Positions 6,814-8,566 of a DNA stretch of 8,566 nt are shown piece by piece. Made by a program: the position numbers and the translations under genes. Origin of the DNA: Sphingobium sp. Lineage in GTDB: Bacteria > Pseudomonadota > Alphaproteobacteria > Sphingomonadales > Sphingomonadaceae. The notes below the pieces were generated by a model. It was given only the letters and a program-made list of their open reading frames with translations, was not told the DNA's origin and ran no database searches. Within the stretch, counting starts at the first letter, position 1. Every line of letters begins with the position of its first letter. The DNA lies in the NCBI GenBank assembly GCA_020051025.1, contig JAGVJS010000186.1, positions 1 to 8,566 on the forward strand, in the 5' to 3' direction.

Positions 6814-6966
6814 AACCCTCTCCCGTCTTCACGGGAGAGAGTTGGGTGAGGGCCTTCTTCCATGAAAAGAAGCGCAAGCCTTCGGCCCGCTCACCCTCAT
6901 CCAACGCCGCCTGACCGGCTTCGCCGCTAAGGCTTCATATCCTTCTCCCGCTTGGAGGGAGAAGGA
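6814..6966. repeat. Composite hairpin repeat between convergent genes
   Basis: Three nested symmetries fill this gap. Hairpin 1 pairs 6814-6826 with 6831-6843 (loop CTTC): nine perfect pairs plus outer pairs, with the single C-A mismatch becoming a G-U wobble in minus-strand RNA. Hairpin 2 pairs CCTTCTCCC (6941-6949) with GGGAGAAGG (6957-6965), plus an outer T-A pair. Between them, GTTGGGTGAGGG (6841-6852) faces CCCTCATCCAAC (6894-6905) as an 11-of-12 inverted match. The wording (CTCTCCC, TTGGGTGAGGG, CACCCTCATCC) is familiar from dispersed intergenic repeats in many proteobacteria. There is no T-run on either strand, so it is more likely a 3'-end stabiliser or repeat element than a simple terminator. 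Hairpin 2 begins six bases after the glmS stop on that transcript. Confidence 0.65.
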
Positions 6967-6972
6967 AGTCGC

Positions 6973-8566
6973 TCACTCCACCGTCACGCTCTTCGCCAGA
7001 TTGCGTGGCTGATCGACATCCGTGCCCTTCAGCACCGCGACATGGTATGCCAGCAACTGCACCGGCACGGCATAAACCATCGGCGCGATCAGCGGGTGGA
7101 CCTTGGGCATGGTGATGGTCGCCAGACACCCTTCGCCTGCCGCCTGCACGCCATCATAGTCGGAAATCAGCACCACCTTGCCGCCGCGCGCCTGCACTTC
7201 CTGCATGTTGCTGACGGTCTTCTCGAACAAAGGCCCGGATGGGGCGATGCAGATCACCGGCACCAGTTCGTCGATCAGGGCGATCGGCCCATGCTTCATC
7301 TCGCCCGCAGCATAGCCCTCGGCATGGATATAGCTGATTTCCTTGAGCTTCAGCGCCCCTTCCAGCGCCAGCGGATAATCGGTTCCCCGGCCCAGATACA
7401 GCACGTCGCGCGCCGGCACGATATGGTGCGCCATCGCCTCGATCGCCTCGTCATAGGCCAGCGCGCCGTTGATCGCGGCGGGCGCTTCGGCCAGATGGCG
7501 GACGATCTCCTTTTCCTCCGCCGGAGTCAGCCGCCCCTTGGCCCGCGCCAGATTGGCGGCAAAGGCGGCCAGCACGGCCAGCTGGCAGGTAAAGGCCTTG
7601 GTCGACGCCACGCCGATCTCCGGCCCGGCATGGGTGGGCAGCAACAGGTCCGCCTCACGCGCCATCGAACTGGTCGGCACATTGACGACCACGGCGATCT
7701 TCTGCCCCTGCGACCGCGCATAGCGCAGCGCCGCCAGCGTATCGGCCGTCTCGCCCGACTGGCTGATGAACAGGGCCAGGCCGCCCTCCTCCATCACCGG
7801 TTCGCGATAGCGAAACTCGGACGCGAAATCCAAATCCACCGGCACGCGGGCGAACTGCTCGAACCAGTAACGCGCGACCATGCCGGCATAGAAGCTGGTG
7901 CCGCAGGCGACGATGGTGACGCGGCGGATCGCCGACAGGTCGAAATCGGGGATCGGCAACGACACCCGATCCTCCAGCCGTTGCAGATAGGCTTTCAGCG
8001 TCTGGGCCACGACGACCGGCTGCTCGTAAATTTCCTTCTGCATGAAATGGCGATGATTGCCCTTGTCGATCATCGCGCCGGACACGCCGCTGATCGTCAC
8101 CGGCCGCTCGACCGGATTGTTGTCCTTGTCGAAAATCTCCGCGCCGTCGGCGGTGATGACGACCCAGTCGCCTTCCTCCAGATAGGCGATGCGCTGCGTC
8201 AGCGGCGCCAAAGCAAGGGCATCAGACCCCAGGAACGTCTCGCCATCGCCATAGCCCACGACCAGAGGCGACCCCAGTCGCGCCCCGATCAGCATGTCGG
8301 GATGGCTGCGGAACAGGATGGCGAGCGCAAAGGCACCATGCAGGCGCGGCAGCACCTGCTGCACGGCGTCCTTGGGGCTGGCGCCCTGCTCCACCAGTTC
8401 GCTCACCAGATGGGCGACCACTTCGGTGTCGGTCTGGCTGTCGAAGGTCCGGCCGCGCGCGATCAGTTCGTCGCGCAGGCCCTTGAAATTCTCGATGATG
8501 CCATTGTGCACCAGCGCCACTTCGCCGGTCGCATGCGGGTGGGCGTTGCTGGTGGTCGGCGCGCCA
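6973..8566 (-). CDS. glmS: Glutamine-fructose-6-phosphate aminotransferase (isomerizing), missing N-terminus at window edge
   Basis: This cytoplasmic enzyme makes glucosamine-6-phosphate from fructose-6-phosphate and glutamine, the first step towards UDP-GlcNAc for peptidoglycan and LPS. About 530 codons are visible. From the right edge come the end of the glutamine amidotransferase domain (NAHPH, VALVHNGIIENF, SQTDTEVVAHLV) and the linker (HFMQKEIYEQP). The first SIS domain follows (VACGTSFYAG, ISQSGETADT), then the second (EGALKLKEISYIHAEGYAAG, EMKHGPIALID), then the C-terminus KSVTVE, identical to the usual GlmS ending. The catalytic N-terminal cysteine and about 75 residues lie beyond 8566. 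The frame stays open to the edge, so the internal GTG at 8520 is not the start. No glmS ribozyme is expected in this group, and the upstream region is not in view. It converges on the GNAT-nitrilase gene. Confidence 0.98.
   Translation of the reverse strand, partial: GAPTTSNAHPHATGEVALVHNGIIENFKGLRDELIARGRTFDSQTDTEVVAHLVSELVEQGASPKDAVQQVLPRLHGAFALAILFRSHPDMLIGARLGSPLVVGYGDGETFLGSDALALAPLTQRIAYLEEGDWVVITADGAEIFDKDNNPVERPVTISGVSGAMIDKGNHRHFMQKEIYEQPVVVAQTLKAYLQRLEDRVSLPIPDFDLSAIRRVTIVACGTSFYAGMVARYWFEQFARVPVDLDFASEFRYREPVMEEGGLALFISQSGETADTLAALRYARSQGQKIAVVVNVPTSSMAREADLLLPTHAGPEIGVASTKAFTCQLAVLAAFAANLARAKGRLTPAEEKEIVRHLAEAPAAINGALAYDEAIEAMAHHIVPARDVLYLGRGTDYPLALEGALKLKEISYIHAEGYAAGEMKHGPIALIDELVPVICIAPSGPLFEKTVSNMQEVQARGGKVVLISDYDGVQAAGEGCLATITMPKVHPLIAPMVYAVPVQLLAYHVAVLKGTDVDQPRNLAKSVTVE

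Noticed and set aside
6633..6863. 76-codon minus-strand frame reading GPHPTLSRE
   Set aside because: It is translated from the hairpin repeat and the antisense of the upstream gene; peptides of this wording are a recurrent annotation artefact of such repeats.
8518..8520. GTG as a start for glmS
   Set aside because: The frame continues upstream to the window edge with GlmS-like sequence (APTTSNAHPHATGE), so this is an internal valine.

Overview
The window looks like chromosomal housekeeping DNA from a GC-rich alphaproteobacterium, most probably a sphingomonad (Sphingomonas/Sphingobium type). This is inferred from protein wording (dimeric eukaryote-like NADP isocitrate dehydrogenase, alphaproteobacterial S2 and EF-Ts), strong G/C at third codon positions, and intergenic hairpin repeats of a kind I associate with sphingomonad genomes. 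No mobile element, CRISPR array, tRNA or rRNA is visible, and no gene-free stretch exceeds 300 bases.

Layout. Positions 1-1427 (minus strand) hold the translation operon rpsB-tsf; tsf runs off the left edge. A likely rpsB promoter lies near 1535-1563, followed by a structured leader at 1456-1517 that could be an S2-binding autoregulatory element. Immediately next to it a promoter points the other way (1566-1594) towards an 83-residue membrane protein gene (1660-1911). A perfect alphaproteobacterial LexA box (GAAC-N7-GAAC, 1586-1600) covers the -10 of that promoter, so this small unknown gene is a candidate SOS-regulated membrane protein. It is the most interesting item in the window.

Positions 2099-3647 (minus) hold psd and pssA in the order psd then pssA. 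Their products make phosphatidylserine and decarboxylate it to phosphatidylethanolamine. Divergent to psd is icd (3809-5032, plus), which ends at a near-perfect intrinsic terminator (5082-5112). Next comes a fused GNAT acetyltransferase-nitrilase protein (5174-6787, plus) of unknown substrate. It converges on glmS (6973 to the right edge, minus), the glucosamine-6-phosphate synthase that feeds cell-wall and LPS precursors; the N-terminal part of glmS lies outside the window. The gap between these two convergent genes is a composite hairpin repeat (6814-6966).

Most genes here serve core growth: translation, membrane lipid, TCA cycle and amino-sugar supply. The unexplained parts are the putative SOS-controlled small protein, the substrate of the fused acetyltransferase-nitrilase, and several RNA or DNA hairpins in leaders and junctions.
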